From: Tubulanus polymorphus
Taxonomy: Eukaryota > Nemertea > Palaeonemertea > Tubulaniformes > Tubulanidae
Length of the DNA stretch: 64,000 nucleotides
Direction of reading: 5' to 3'
NCBI RefSeq assembly: GCF_964204645.1
Contig: NC_134032.1
Span: 11,650,275-11,714,274 of the forward strand
The translations under genes and the position numbers were made by a program. Shown one piece after another: positions 1-24,265 of the stretch; the first letter of the stretch is position 1, and every line of letters begins with the position of its first letter. The notes below the pieces were generated by a model. It was not told the DNA's origin and searched no databases. It worked only from the letters and a program-made list of their open reading frames with translations.

Positions 1-30
1 ATGACCAGTATCCACGGTTGTGTGGAATAG
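1..30 (+). CDS. Tail of an upstream C2H2 zinc-finger terminal exon (partial)
   Basis: These 30 bases match the last 30 bases of the zinc-finger exon ending at 1680, with one difference (T for C). They encode the end of a C2H2 finger and a TAG stop. The exon begins before the window, so the array of zinc-finger exons extends upstream. The flank that follows is also related to the flank after 1680, which shows a duplicated unit and not a chance match. Confidence 0.75.
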   Translation: MTSIHGCVE

Positions 31-546
31 AGAGATTTGTCTGCTAGCTGAGCGTGGCTGGATATACAAACGGCATATACAGCATGAAAATCCGTTTTCA
101 CATTTATTAGATCATTGGTGGCGTGGAATGAAAGTCCGTCTGCTCATGTTGCATTGTCTGCTCGTGTTTTGAAATATGCGTCGTAGCTCGGAATACGAAG
201 TTGTGGTTTAAAACCACATTCAGTGACAGTTTACGTTTATTTCAGTCTATAGAACCGGGTCCAAATATTTAGGATTATCCCATTGTTACAGCGTCTAAAA
301 AATCCCGACTGTGGTTTGGTTCGCGCTCTCATTATTGGTTTTTCTTTTGAACTTCGCGGGTTTATTGGAATATTCTAATATCGACTATTCTATACCTATT
401 CATTGAAAACTGTCTACGCTGGTGTTAGTCCGTCTGCTGATAATCATCACACATACGTGTACACATGATGAAAATCCGTCAGCACACGTCGACATTTCGT
501 ATTAACATATTTCACTAAGTTATTTTAAACCGTAATTATTTTCCAG

Positions 547-938
547 GTGGCGTCCCCGACAATGATGACCTGGTATTTAACGCAATGGATATCCAAGGAC
601 AGTTCGTAATGTACGCTGACCCGAATCTGGAAATATCTGCGAGCGGCCGTGGTGGTCACCAACGAAGGAAATCCTCGTTGCCGGGTGCTGGAAAACGTCG
701 TCGTGCGGGAGTCACGGGAAACAGTCCGCTCGCCGCAGCTGGTGCCAGTTCGATCGATATGATGGTGAAAGGAATTTGCCCGATTTGTAAAAAAGATTTC
801 GGTTTTCGCTCGGCTCTGGAGGTACACATGCGGGTTCACACCGGCGACAACCCGTTCTCCTGTGAAGTGTGCGGTCGCTCGTTCAATCAGAAGAGTTCGT
901 TGAAACGACATAAAAGGAACATCCATCATATGAATTAG
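547..938 (+). CDS. Alternative-type terminal exon with two C2H2 zinc fingers (exon 1 of array)
   Basis: An acceptor (TTTTCCAG) ends at 546. The exon enters with GT as the last two bases of a split codon and stays open to TAG at 936-938. About 75 linker residues precede two C2H2 fingers, beginning CPICKKDF and CEVCGRSF, joined by a TGDNPF linker; the protein ends seven residues or fewer after the last histidine. It has no DNA-independent domain of its own, so it must be spliced to an upstream exon outside the window, most likely a BTB domain as in insect lola and Broad (inference). An ATG at 585 exists, but an internal start is less likely than splicing. Role: sequence-specific DNA binding in the nucleus. 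Confidence 0.8.
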
Positions 939-1255
939 AAGCAGGCGCCAATCTGTATTTATAATGAAGCCACTAGATGGCGACGTGGTGGTCTACAGAA
1001 CCCTGAACCCTGTGGCAAAGCATTTTCATCCGGTTCAGTTGATCTGCGTACTGTGGATTTTTTTACAGAAAGCAGAAATTCATGTCAACTCAACTGAATA
1101 TGTTTAGAAGATTCTGTTATAACGATGATACCTGATAGCGAAAATGTTTTAGAGTTAGCAAAGTTGTTTTGGGTCGGCGGTGTTGAAGAGTTTCTAGCTG
1201 AAATCTCAATTTCCTGAAAATATAATAAACTGTTTTATGTGTCGAATTATTGCAG

Positions 1256-1680
1256 GTGTTGATGTTGATGAAAACGTTGTATTGTTTCCGACGACAACAT
1301 CGGCAGTGGCAGACGGACAGATGATACCGAACCAGTCTGAAATCTCCGTTAACCAGTTCGCTTACAACCCTGCCTTTTGGCTGAAGGATTATTCCGTTCC
1401 GAAACGGTCATCCACATTGTTGCAACAAGAACGACCTCCGGGTGGCGGCGTTAGAACAGAAGAACGCATTGCAGCACCATCTAAACCTCGGTCGAAGGTT
1501 GTTACGTTGCATAAGTGTCTCGTTTGCGCGAAGTGTTTTCAGACGAAATCTTCGTATAAACGTCACTCAATGATACACACAGGCGAACAACCGTTTCAAT
1601 GTCAATTCTGCCAACGATTATTCAACCAGAGATCGTCGCTCATGCGTCACATGACCAGTATCCACGGTTGCGTGGAATAG
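1256..1680 (+). CDS. Alternative-type terminal exon with two C2H2 zinc fingers (exon 2 of array)
   Basis: The acceptor ATTATTGCAG ends at 1255. The first two exon bases are GT, the same phase as the exon at 547, so both can accept the same upstream donor. The exon encodes about 80 linker residues, then fingers beginning CLVCAKCF and CQFCQRLF with a TGEQPF linker, and stops at TAG 1678-1680. The last 30 bases are nearly identical to bases 1-30. A terminal exon with exactly two fingers is what BTB zinc-finger genes with alternative 3' exons encode; the different finger residues imply different DNA targets (inference). Confidence 0.8.
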
Positions 1681-2245
1681 AGATCGATGATATTCTGAAG
1701 GTACTCGATTTTTTGTTCGGATACTAGAGAAATTGAAATGAAACTATCGCGACAAGTTGCGAGAAATTTCCGATCCCACCATCGGAAGAAGTTTACTTCA
1801 ATTCTTTCCTGCATTTAGAAACTGAAATCAAGGGCAAACTGGGATACAAAACTAGGACGTAGGACACTGACCATGGAAGATCTATCTAGGGAAGATACAC
1901 TTAAGAATTGTGTAAATCGAGTCTTGAAGATCCGTCTGCTAGCTACGCGGCTGAATATACTAATGGTCATGCAGTTTAAGAATCCATTTTCAGATTTTCT
2001 ATATATCGGAAGGTATTTGTGCGGTATTAAAGTCAGTCTGCTTGCGTTGCGTCGTCTGCCGATGTTGTGAAATATGCGTGGTAGTTCAGAATATACATAG
2101 TGCTGGATTTAATCGGTTCTGTGACAGGAACACCCAGTCTATGATAACGTTAGGTGGCCCATGTTTAGGATTATCTACGAAAACCAGGCCCTGGTTTGGT
2201 TGGCACTCGTTTGTACAATTGTTACTAACTTTCATGACGCAATGA

Positions 2246-2503
<258 letters not shown>

Positions 2504-4314
2504 AAAATCAATTATTCGATTAACCCTTTCAGTGCGCCTACATGTCTGTTGAAAGATAGCAGCACCTGTCAAACAGTGCAATGTTAGTAACTATAACTGT
2601 AGACCACACGGCAGTGACGACGCAATATAAGTGGAATGTCCAATATTCAACACACGGGTGGAATATTTTAACATTTTCAAGTTGTCTTCAGCACATTTGA
2701 CAAATAAATTAGTTGGCACTGAAAGGTTTGAGAGTTAAATTGTAATTAGATTAATTTGAATTCTGATTATTAATGAATATGTGTGGAACCTGTAATTAAT
2801 TAAAATTATATTTAGGATGAATTTGTTAGTTCATTATGATTGAATGGTAGATCAACTTACAAATTCATCCCAGACTAAGATATTGATTTGGGGTTTTTAA
2901 TTTTTTACCTAAATTATTGAATAACCTGTTAAACTCATAATTAAGAGAGCTCGTACAAGTCTGAAAATTAATTAGTAATTAATTGTATAATGTTCAATTA
3001 CTCTTAAGCTTGGAATAGTTATGAATTAATGTGGTCAGGAAAATTAGTTTCTTGTGGTTTTAGTATTGTAGGTACTGTAATTGGGCTAGTATTTGTATGG
3101 GATCATTCATTTATTACGTAATAAATAAATGATCCCTATACTTTCAATTCTGCTTTTGTGATTATAAGTTCATACCTCATTTGTGGAGATCTGGATATTT
3201 GTGCCAGCAGGAAAAACCAATGACTGCAAAAATAGTGCAAACGCTAAATAGAATTTCTACTTATGTACTCTTCAAGTCAAGTAACTAGTCAAGATTTACT
3301 TATATTCTGAAAGAAACATGTGTACACTGGCAACTTGAGAATTAGAAATTGCTGGTGTCAAATTAAAGTAAAAGATTGTACCATGTTAGATTCATAAATA
3401 ATGTTTCATTCAATAAAGTTGTCTCATATTTCTGTAGGAAAAAAAAAGATAAGAAATCTAAGCGAAATAAGAAAGTTTATTATATTTATAGTAATCAGAT
3501 TAATTTCATCCACGTATGTGCCATCCTACATGTATGTGAATTGAAATAAATGGGAATCTTTGCTCTTAAGTTTCAAGTGTTGTGTCTTTGTATTTTCAAA
3601 AAGGTATTGCTTGAAATCTAAACCCCAAAACCCCAGAGGCGGTTTTATCAACTATAATCTGGAGATAAACTCAATTGTAAATACATTTTGAGTTAGCCCC
3701 TGGGTTAAAGATTATACCAGTCTATGAAAAAAATTCAGGCCCAGGGTTACGTGGTAAATGGAGGAACCAGTGGAATGGAATGTACTGGCGTTTGAATTAT
3801 AGAAAAACGGAAAGATGGAGAAAGATAATGAAATTACAGCAATTGACCCGGCCCGCGAATTACCATTAATCGGTTGCAGCACCGTAGCGTGCTGACATCT
3901 AGCGACTTTCCGGTGTACTAATCGATACAACTGACCAAAAACAGGATCATTTATACAATAAAAACATACGATTGAATATGAAAATATTAAAAAGAGAAAA
4001 TTAGATACTTACTATCCAAAACTTCAGATATTAGAGTTACAATAAAGTTTAATTTTCCAATTACAACACAACATACCGTAACGTGCTGCCACACAGCGGC
4101 GGTCTATTTACATTATGAAATAAGTACGCCCACATACAGCGATGACGAAATAGATATAAAATCTATTAAAAACCTACCATAATTAAATATAAAACAAAGA
4201 TATATATCATTGTAAAAAAATAGTTAATATGAAATTAATCTGATAAATTTTAGATCGTTATTAGTTCGGATCTCGTCATTTGAATCGGGGACTATATTGT
4301 CTGCGGCGGCTCGT
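2504..4314. other. 3' flank of zinc-finger array and intergenic spacer
   Basis: No coding sequence is supported here. AATAAA signals occur at 2703, 3412 and 3545. A near-perfect palindrome lies at 3095-3141 (arms around TGGGATCATTCATTTATTA). The rest is A+T-rich with no recognised element. Confidence 0.5.
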
Positions 4315-4363
4315 TGACGTCATAGGTATATATAGCCAGGTCGCGGGGTGGTCTGGTCTCTTC
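4315..4363 (+). promoter_or_regulatory. PABP core promoter: CRE, TATA box and candidate 5'TOP start
   Basis: A full CRE (TGACGTCA) at 4315-4322 is followed by TATATATAG at 4327-4335. About 23-30 bases on, at 4358-4363, is CTCTTC: a C followed by pyrimidines, the form of a 5'-terminal oligopyrimidine start. TOP mRNAs, including vertebrate PABPC1, are translationally controlled by growth signals. The exact transcription start is inferred. Confidence 0.6.
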
Positions 4364-4454
4364 GTCGCGTTAAAGCATCAACCTCTAGGTATACACTACA
4401 CGTGTTGGTTGTGAGAAAGACGTCTGTTCGGTAAACGTCTGCCACCACGCCGCA

Positions 4455-4511
4455 CTCAAAATAAACAAAAAACTAAAAAAAAATCTAAAAAACTTTATTT
4501 ACAAAAAAAAC
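4455..4511 (+). promoter_or_regulatory. A-rich 5' leader tract of PABP (autoregulatory type)
   Basis: The leader upstream of the PABP start contains about 57 bases made almost only of A, broken by single C or T residues, with runs of up to nine A. PABP is known to bind such a tract in its own mRNA leader and repress its translation. Position (about 130 bases before ATG) and composition fit that element. Confidence 0.7.
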
Positions 4512-4608
4512 TAGACGCGAAAACGTGTTCGGTAAAGTAGTAAATTAGGGAATATTCTGTTACGATATAAAAAGCTGAGAACGAGAAAGTCGCCATTTTG
4601 TTTTCTGA

Positions 4609-10808
<6,200 letters not shown>

Positions 10809-13500
10809 AAACCGGATTGGCAGCTGTAGACGAGACCATGGACGGCGTATCGTACCTCGGTCTCTTAAAAATCGCCGGAATATTCGCGTTCGAAAAATAC
10901 TACTTTCCTCTCGGTGTTAGCAATTTTTTTTCTTAAGCGTAAAATTATTAGTTATATCTATTATTATTATTATTACTACTAGTGCAAATACTATGAAAAA
11001 AAACCCATAAAAATAGCAAAAAATTATGAAAAAAATGAATAACCTCGACGTTACACAAAAAAAATGAAACAGGAACCCGCGCGTGTCTTAAACGATATCG
11101 ATGAAAATGATATATATGATAAAATACGCCGCCTACTGGCGGGCGTTCGAACCTAGAAGTTTATATACCGAAAAAAAAATATACCGACAACAGAGCTGCT
11201 TTTCAGTGGCTGTAACCATAGCGACGACCTAGTTATCGATGTGTTATGCGCGTTGAATGCGTTCGTCTCGTGAAATTAACGACGAAATTCGTCAGTCCGG
11301 CTGATTGGCCGCTGCCGCGAGCGTTCAGCGCTGTAATTGTTATCGATAACGTATTTTAAAATACCGTACTTGAGTGCGTGTCCGATGAATAGTGTATACC
11401 GAAAAAAAAAAATGAACATTTATTACCGGCATAAAAACCCCATAAAAATCGTAAAAAATGATATATTTATTAATCCTCAAAAAATCCATCTGCGAACGAT
11501 ATATTATTATGTTCAGCTAAACCTTCTTATAGTTGTTAGTTACGCGATCGGCCGCCAGGTGGCGCGCGCCGACTCGCTTTAGTTGTTTTTAGTCGCCTCC
11601 CCGTCGGTTGCGGTCGCAGCGTGAAAAGAAAAAATTATATTACTCGACCGCGGCTGAGGGTGGGCGGTGATTTCTTGTTGAAAAATAATTCTTATAAAAC
11701 TTTAAAAATAGCGATTTTTATCGGCCGTAACCATGGCGAGGACGGGATGATACTCTCGAGCGGCATTGTTGGAGGTCGCCGTCGGCTTGCGGTCGTTTAT
11801 TACGAGCGACGTTTAGATGATTTTAGTTTGCGAGGTCGCGTCGCAAGAGATTTTCGCCCCCTGAAATCCCGCCCGCCTGCGCTTCGAAACTGGGAAATAT
11901 TTTTTATGGAAAAGGAGATCTCGTGCGGGGCCAGGAAAGGGGCGAAAAATCTTGTGCGCGCTTCTCAAAAAAAAAAAAGATTTGATCGACGAACATAGTA
12001 ATATCGAAAACGACGATTTTCTACCGAATCCGGGCGATATTTTTCATTCGTCGTAAGGAATAAAATTTAGTTATTTTCATTGTTCCGGAGCTCGGGAGTC
12101 TACAGTCTATATCCTATATGTACATTAATGAAGGGTCCTTCGAAAACCTGGAAATGCTGAAAAAACGATAATTGAAACTTTTGATTGTAACGAATATCGT
12201 CTCCTCGCGCACGCACCGCCCAGCCGGACACGTGCCCGCTGGAATTTATTTAAACGAAGCGGAAGCGTAAATTAAAACGTTTTAACTTCACACGCTGCAC
12301 GCCCGTGCGCCAAATTTTTGCCACAGATGACGAACTGTTACGACGACAGTGGCTTACAAAGCGGCTGCTGCGTAACTCGACCGTGATGTTCATTAAATCT
12401 GATCGCGAATTCGTCGCGCCCGCCTGCCGCCTCGAAACGCTAGCCCGTGTAGCCCGCGGTTGAAATAGGTGTCGGACATGAAACTTGCCTTAGAATATAC
12501 ACATTCTCAACCGGCGCGGCCATTTTAAGAATATCGGGCGGGTGTCGATCGTACTGCGTGTATATCAGAAATCGGCTCATACAGATAATTTTTAAACATT
12601 TTTGCAGTCAACGTAACTGATGAATGGGGTTTTACATGTGTATTCTATATAAATATAAACACCGCCGTTTAGAGATACGTGCGATATCTCTGCCTTCGAA
12701 TAACGGAGACGAAAATATCGACGAGGTCTTCGGTGGTTTGATTTGATCGTTGAAACGGTTTCATTTAAATAGAAAAAAAAGGGACTGTTGTGTTATTTAT
12801 AACTTGCGAAATGACTGATTTAGAGGGCGCTACCAGTCTTTATCTGTATCGAGGAAGAAATGAGTATTATTTCCTCGTAGGCTAATCTAAAAAAAATTTC
12901 TTTCGATCTTCAAAATATTTGGTAAAACGTTTTTTTATATTTAAAAAACACTGGCGTTTGTTAAGTTAGCTTTTTTTTTTTAAAGTAATTTCTCTATTGA
13001 TACGAATCTGATATATGTGTAATTTTTGTAGTACGCGCCCGTGCACGTATTTTCATAAAAAGCGAAGTGTCATTTTTTGCAACCGAAAAAGGCATTTAAC
13101 AAAGAAAAAAATCGAAGATTGTTGAATTTATAGTTAAAAAACGAGAAAAATTGTCTTATATATATACGGAAAAAAATCTACGTTAACGAGTACAAAATGT
13201 TTATTGATCGAATTTACTAATTGACGAATGACCCGAAGAACTTTTGTAAATGTTTTATTGTAAGATCGACAATTTTATGAATAATATTCTAATTTATGAG
13301 GGTTGCCATTTGGCCTTGTATGTGTATTAATATGTCGACTGCATCGCGCACTCCTTTCTCATATTGTGTTATTTTCGGGTATTTTAAATGTTTCCGGAGA
13401 CGCTAGCAAACTGCCGTTAGTCAGCGCCCTCTTGTCTTTTCTCTTGAGTTATAATCTTATATTCTTCTTTAAATGAATAAAAAAAATCCTGTTTCAATTT
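10809..13500 (+). other. Probable 3' UTR of PABP
   Basis: No coding gene is supported after the stop at 10806-10808. AATAAA signals occur near 12059 and at about 13476. Sequence around 13470-13510 is homologous to 20339-20385 downstream of the truncated copy, so the duplicated unit extended to this point, consistent with a long 3' UTR ending near 13.5 kb. A G+C-richer stretch at 11.5-12.5 kb has open frames without recognisable protein features. Confidence 0.5.
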
Positions 13501-13510
13501 AAAAATATGA

Positions 13511-14509
13511 TCCTGAGTCTTTGTTTTGTTATGTATGGCCTCAATTAGGGAATTATACGATTAAGATTGATGCAAAATTACTTCGTTCTTCGAAAAAACG
13601 ACACTGATTATGCTACGTACAATACTGAAGGCTGACTTCCGACGTGATCGCCATCTATTGGAATTTCCATGAACTAACGACTTCAGCTGGGCTTCACTCG
13701 TCCGATTCACAGACACTTAAGGCGGCAATTATCAAATGTCTAATTGGCCTAAGCATTCTTCCTTTCATACCAATACGTTCTCTAGAACCTATCTTTGCTG
13801 CCAAATTACATCATTAGCTAGCTGTGTACCAGTCACAGGTGCTCGTATCGGAGAGTAGGTAAGTAAAAGCGATATTCTGTTAATCCAATGTAAAATATTT
13901 TATATATACTACAACATTGGATTAACAGATTATCGTTTTTTACGTTACCTGCAACTCTAATTCGAGCCCCCGTGGTACCAGTCTAGCTGTATGTTAAAAA
14001 GTAAAATATGAACTCGATGAACTTCACCAATGAAAACGAGAAAGGGGAAAACCCAGCAAGCAGTACGGGGTAGCCTACACGTTTTCCCAGACATAATCGT
14101 CGAACTAATTGATGGCTCAAAAGTGGTGAGTGACGAAGGAATCTATTGACGGGTGTAGCACATAGGGTCAAAGGGAGCACCTTTTACAAATACAATGGTT
14201 TTTCTGGGTACTTTTTCCACCCACAAGGCACAAGAAGAATATGACAGCCATTCTGCAAGTTCTTTGACTTACGTTACAAGTGTAAGATAATATTTTTGTT
14301 AAGTGTCTCTCAAGTGTCTAGAAATTGTATGAAAATGCATTGATGAAATTTCAAAATTTTCCACTGACCCTTTTTTGACTGGGTTACTGGTCATATTCAA
14401 TACAGTCACTTGACCGTGATCAAATTCGTGCATTAACACCGTACTGACTACCGTGGTTGTCCTCAAATTGCAGAAATATTAAAAACATTTTTTGACTCGC
14501 ATTTTTTAG
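13511..14509. other. Spacer between PABP and its truncated copy
   Basis: No gene seen. A stem-loop pairs 13877-13891 with 13914-13928 (CTGTTAATCCAATGT and its complement). A fragment at about 13640-13672 matches one end of the dispersed element found at 20842 and 32866 (ATCGCCATCTATTGGAATTT). Confidence 0.5.
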
Positions 14510-19317
<4,808 letters not shown>

Positions 19318-19837
19318 CTCATGGCATGTTCTATGATTGAAGTGAGATTCAAGGTCATTGGTTTCAGTATATGTTCACCAGGGGGGCGTTGAATATTGAA
19401 ATTGTCAGATTGTTGAGCATTTCAGACCACTTCCCAAGTGGGCATGGCATCCCTCGACCCTAGTTAAGAAATATTAATTTCGGCAAAAAAGTGCGGCCTT
19501 GGGGTTCCGACGTCCCTGGGTAACAACATTATATTATAAAACCACAATCAATTGCAATATATTTTCTATGGTTGTGGTGAGTTCCAAGATCATTGATTTG
19601 TTTATTCGTTTAAACACTAAAGGGTGTTCAATACTGAACCTGTCAGTTGTCTTTATGTATTTAACCAAGGACCTATAGACATGCTGTTCCTGGACCTCAT
19701 ATAGTGATAGTTCCGATTTGTATTCCAATTCTCTACCAGTAACTCATCCCTGATGGTCCTTGGGATACATAAAATGACTGATGCGAAACTTTGCATTTCC
19801 TATTGGTCAATGATTTGAATTTCATTTTGATTTACAG

Positions 19838-19900
19838 GTTGAGGTAATTCTAACTACGTTGCAAGCTCACCAGGCTAAAGAAACCTCCAGCGATGATTGA
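19838..19900 (+). pseudogene. Stranded last exon of the truncated PABP copy
   Basis: After acceptor TTTACAG this 63-base exon matches PABP exon 9: same length, ends LQAHQAKE-like and stops at TGA 19898-19900. The preceding exon 8 is mostly lost, so there is no clear donor to splice to it. Confidence 0.7.
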
Positions 19901-22240
19901 AAGCCAGATTGGCGGTTGGAGGCGAGACCGTTCAAGTTCAATCAGTACAGAGGATACGATCAAAATTTAAGTCATGTGATTCATCCCCAAAAACAATTGG
20001 AGATCATATCGGATCATATCAAAATCATTTGGAGATAGTAAAATGATATCAGGTTTATCCTAATAGGCCGGGTCACATAAAATGCAATAAAATCAGTTGT
20101 AACCAGTTAATTTCTATAGCTGCTGGATCTGTCATGGTTAAATTGATCATGATTTGAAAAATGTTATGTATAGGGTAGATAGGTGGTTGGTTGAATCAAA
20201 TTTTAGATTTTAAGCTAGTCAGAAATCAGAAACAAGGTATAAACTTTTTTAGCCTAATTATAGAAATAAGCTAGAGGATGTATGATAAAGGATTTATGTG
20301 TGTAGATTGTTTGCCTGATGATTATGATATATGATGTTATGAATAAATGAATAAGAAAATCCTCTTTCAATTAAGAAATGATCGTAGTTTTCATTTTTCA
20401 TGGCATTTGAGGTTTCATTTCACAGGACAGCTCTGTTTCATACCGGTTCTTCTAGGGGTTTGAGGGATCGAACTTTTCCCAAGAAAGTTTTGAAGAAGAC
20501 CTATTTAGAATGAATTACTAATCTGACTTTGGCCACAATGGAATATACGCTTGTCGGTTTAGCGGGCGACCGTAACAGATGACAACACTTTCACAAAATA
20601 GCACTTCGAATGTTGTTGGCAGGGGCGGATCTAGGGAAATTTATGAGACTTGTTAAAGTCCAATATTTCAACAATGACATATACATGTAATTGCGTTTAT
20701 GGAGATCAAAGTGTCCTTTTTGGACTTGACAAGTTCTCCAAAATAAGTCCCTTTGTATAGGATTACACTTGCCCAATATTCCAAACCGTTGTAACCGGAT
20801 GCATTAATGATATATCTAATTATAAACTTGATGTTCAAAAAAGCTTTAGCCAATATGCTATGATCGCCATCTATTGGAATTTCGCTGAACTGACTAGTTT
20901 GCACTTATTATGTCTCGCATTTCTGTTGAATATGTTGAAATCACGTTCGCCATCTAGTGGGTACATGTTATGCTACCGCGTAGCGTCCTATATCGCCTAG
21001 ATGGCGAGTGTGTTTTTCAAAAAATGATAAAAAAGAACAGGACAGAGTAAGACCAGTTTAGTTCGTGCAGCGAAATTCCAATAGATGGCGCTAAAATCGG
21101 AATATTCATGCACACGGTCAGCATATCAGTTCTACCTACGAGCAATTATCTTAATTACTCGTAGGTTCTACATCATCTGTTTTCACAACATCTAGATCAC
21201 TGAGACAGTAACTACACGAAAAGAGATATATTTTCCAATAAAACAACTTTTTGTTTGATGTTTTAAAGCCATTCACAAACCATATAACCCATCAGTTTAA
21301 TAGGTGACGTTTTTATCAGTTTTATAGGTGACAATTTCTGTCTCAAGATCTCAAACCGTACTCCCATCAGTTGACATTTTCGTCACTTGAAACAGATTAG
21401 CCCTTTCTCGGTCAAGCTTTCGGACAAGTAAAAGAAAAACATTTCTGAGTTTGAGGGTTTGAATAACTGGAATATATACTGGAATTCCGGATTCCTGAAT
21501 ATAAGGATTATCTGAATGCTGTGCTTATACTTTTTTCTTTTTGCGAAGTTTTTATGATTTAACATGTCCAAATGTGCGCTGGTTAGTCGATTCGCATCGA
21601 TAATTACATCTGAGAACTCTGACCTTTTTCGCGTAGATGAAAGAAAAATTATAATCAAAGTCTACACTACTATGCGTCTGCGTACTGCGTCTGGTCTAAC
21701 CACCTGCGACTGGATACTGAAATTTTACGTACCGGTACCAACACTCTCCGATAAGGTTTTTTTTTAATTACTTGGAGCAATAAAACAAGAGGGCTAAGGG
21801 GGAAAATAAGAATTTAATTTTGTATAATAGGTGTTTGAAATGGAAGGGAACAGGAAAAATTAGAAATAAAAATCTTTTTATCATTTGAGTATTTTTCACA
21901 TAACACTTGTGAAGGACTGCAGAAAAAACGAGAGGAATGGAAATAGTGGTGAATTTTATTCAAATGATGGGAGAAATGACAAAAAAACCTAATTTTTTTT
22001 GCAAATCATAAGATTGAAAATTGAGATATTTTTTACATTTTTTTTTTACTTTTACAATTAAGATACTAGATTGAAAATCAAGACGGACATAACAAAAATT
22101 CTTCATTGAAAATTTGCGATGAAAACACAAATGACTACAAATAAATTATTTTACTTTTTTAATTTGATGATTTTCGCAGTATTCTCGGAGGCGGATTCGT
22201 ACTAAATGTAATTGAAAAAGGCCTAATACTTGTAGGAAAA
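19901..22240. other. Intergenic DNA
   Basis: 3' flank of the PABP copy to about 20.39 kb, then the dispersed element at 20842-21295. A small stem-loop pairs ACCTACGAG and CTCGTAGGT around 21135-21167. No gene is supported. Confidence 0.5.
20842..21295. mobile_element. Dispersed foldback/MITE-like element, copy 1
   Basis: Contains ATCGCCATCTATTGGAATTT near the left side and GAAATTCCAATAGATGGCG near the right, plus a second nested inverted pair (TTCGCCATCTAG / CTAGATGGCGA). Homologous over about 430 bases to 32866-33300, including AAAAAAGCTTTAGCCAA at the left and AAAGCCATTCACA at the right. Confidence 0.7.
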
Positions 22241-23200
22241 CTACCTAATGCGACATCCAATAAACGAAGAACGAAACTTTGGACTGGTAAATATAAACAA
22301 ACACATATTCACAAAAGAGGTTACATCCCTCAATGTTATAACAACATTTGAAACCTTGCTTTGGTGTTCGTACTTCATTAATTTCATCCCCTTCAATGCT
22401 ATAAGACATCTACTGACAGCATTAGGCGATGTTAATATGAAGACAACACTCACGACCATAGTTATCATCCTCAATGCCTGATTGCTGGATTGCTCTTTCG
22501 AGCCCGCGAGTTTTGATTCGTGTTTGCGAGTAACAACTTTGTACAATATCAAGAGAGATAGGGTTATTATGGCAAACAGGGGAATAACGCTATCGAAAGT
22601 TAAGGCATGAAACTTTCGTATTTGATTAGTATTTGGTGTATGTTTGAAAACATACCTCGGCTGACCGTACGGGCATGTATATTCACTTTTCACGTAACCC
22701 ATCTGGAAAAACCGAAAGAAGTTTAGAAGAAAAATTGATAAGCTCAGCAGACATGCCATGATCCATGTTCTACGGATTGTAAGCCACGATAATGAGCTCA
22801 GTGGAAAAAATACATTGATCATCCTTATGAATGAAATATAAACCACAGTCCAAATTGAATTCATCTGGATGGATGTAGTAGGAACGATTGTAACTAAAAG
22901 CATCAATGGCATTCTTTCTTTAGATTCAACATAAAAAGCTCCATTTCCCATGATAATGTAAGCCACTAAATATCGAATTCCTCCTTTGGTCAGCTTCGCT
23001 ATCAGCGCAAGACAGTCAATTCCTGTATAGTACCGTAGAGTAACGAGAGAAACTGAATTCGATTTTCTCGCCATTCGAGTGAAAACGATTGTTGATGTAA
23101 CTCCAGCGATAAGTGACAAAACTAGTAACGGTGTGCGTACATACACCGTCACCCAAAGCGATTCTGTTTGTTTCGCGCACGTTACGTTTCGAACCATCAT
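22241..23200 (-). CDS. Rhodopsin-class GPCR, peptide-receptor-like, intronless
   Basis: A 319-residue single-exon protein with seven hydrophobic segments at about 17-41, 54-76, 97-126, 144-163, 202-222, 243-264 and 287-306. Family marks include an N-glycosylation site (N5-V-T), TM2 GIDCLALI with the conserved Asp, Trp117 in TM3, a Cys at 176 in loop 2, and FxxxSPKFR at the end of TM7, reminiscent of FMRFamide-type receptors. The DRY motif is replaced by FIR and the TM7 NPxxY by a VNxxLFIF form, so the receptor is divergent. Ligand unknown. It stands alone on the minus strand; a related broken fragment is at 24160-24265. Confidence 0.8.
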   Translation of the reverse strand: MMVRNVTCAKQTESLWVTVYVRTPLLVLSLIAGVTSTIVFTRMARKSNSVSLVTLRYYTGIDCLALIAKLTKGGIRYLVAYIIMGNGAFYVESKERMPLMLLVTIVPTTSIQMNSIWTVVYISFIRMINVFFPLSSLSWLTIRRTWIMACLLSLSIFLLNFFRFFQMGYVKSEYTCPYGQPRYVFKHTPNTNQIRKFHALTFDSVIPLFAIITLSLLILYKVVTRKHESKLAGSKEQSSNQALRMITMVVSVVFILTSPNAVSRCLIALKGMKLMKYEHQSKVSNVVITLRDVTSFVNMCLFIFTSPKFRSSFIGCRIR

Positions 23201-23611
23201 TTTAGAACTGACAGTGCTGGTCGTCGGATCGAACAGAACTGCAGCAGCGGAATAATAATGATTATAGCTTTATATTCGACTCATGATTCCCCTGAGTTCA
23301 TAACATGTAGTTATGGAAGTTACATCTGAGTTTGGTTACGGTGTAATAAACGTCATCGGGATGTCAGTCGATAGAACATTTTATCTATTCCTTACCGAGG
23401 TTCCCATCTCAGATGTGTGTAAAAGAACGAAAGAGAGCAAGTGATATACACGTCCACTTGATTAAGAGTGACGGATGAGAGGGAGAGTGAAACATAGTAC
23501 ATGTGCGTATATAGTTACTGATAAGACACTGGCCAGTTCGGCACTGATAAAAATTCAAGTACCTAAGGACTGACCAGTGTTCTGTTGAAAATATCAAAGT
23601 AATTAGTTACT

Positions 23612-23889
<278 letters not shown>

Positions 23890-24159
23890 ATGATATTAAT
23901 CATAATAGTAATTGTTATATTCTTCTCTGTATCAGTACTGGGTTCATTATGGTCGAGAGAACACCAAAAACACCGGAAACTGAACACCATAATTCCGGAA
24001 AGTTGTCATTTAACAAAACTTCTGTGGGTGTGGATGAACAGGGGTATACCAGGTTGAAATCCAGCCATATTTGGTGTGGATGGCGACCAGGGGTGTTTCA
24101 GATCTATTGTAACCGATTCTGAGCGATCTGAATGCTAAAGTTGGTGAGTGATCGACGCT

Positions 24160-24265
24160 GGGTAGTTTTGAGAAAAGTGAGACAGTCGAATCCTAGCTAG
24201 AGAAACGGAATTTGATTTCTTGGCCATTCGAGTGAAAATGACAGTCGATATTACTCCAGAGAGAT
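24160..24265 (-). pseudogene. GPCR pseudogene fragment
   Basis: On the minus strand the TM1 end reads STVIFTRMAKKSNSVSL, almost identical to residues 36-52 of the intact receptor at 22241-23200. After that the DNA still aligns (GACTGTCTC against GACTGTCTT) but a small deletion breaks the frame. The rest of the gene is absent. Confidence 0.75.

Noticed and set aside
11621-11998. 125-residue frame downstream of PABP
   Set aside because: Lies in the probable 3' UTR, has low-complexity ends and no recognisable domain.
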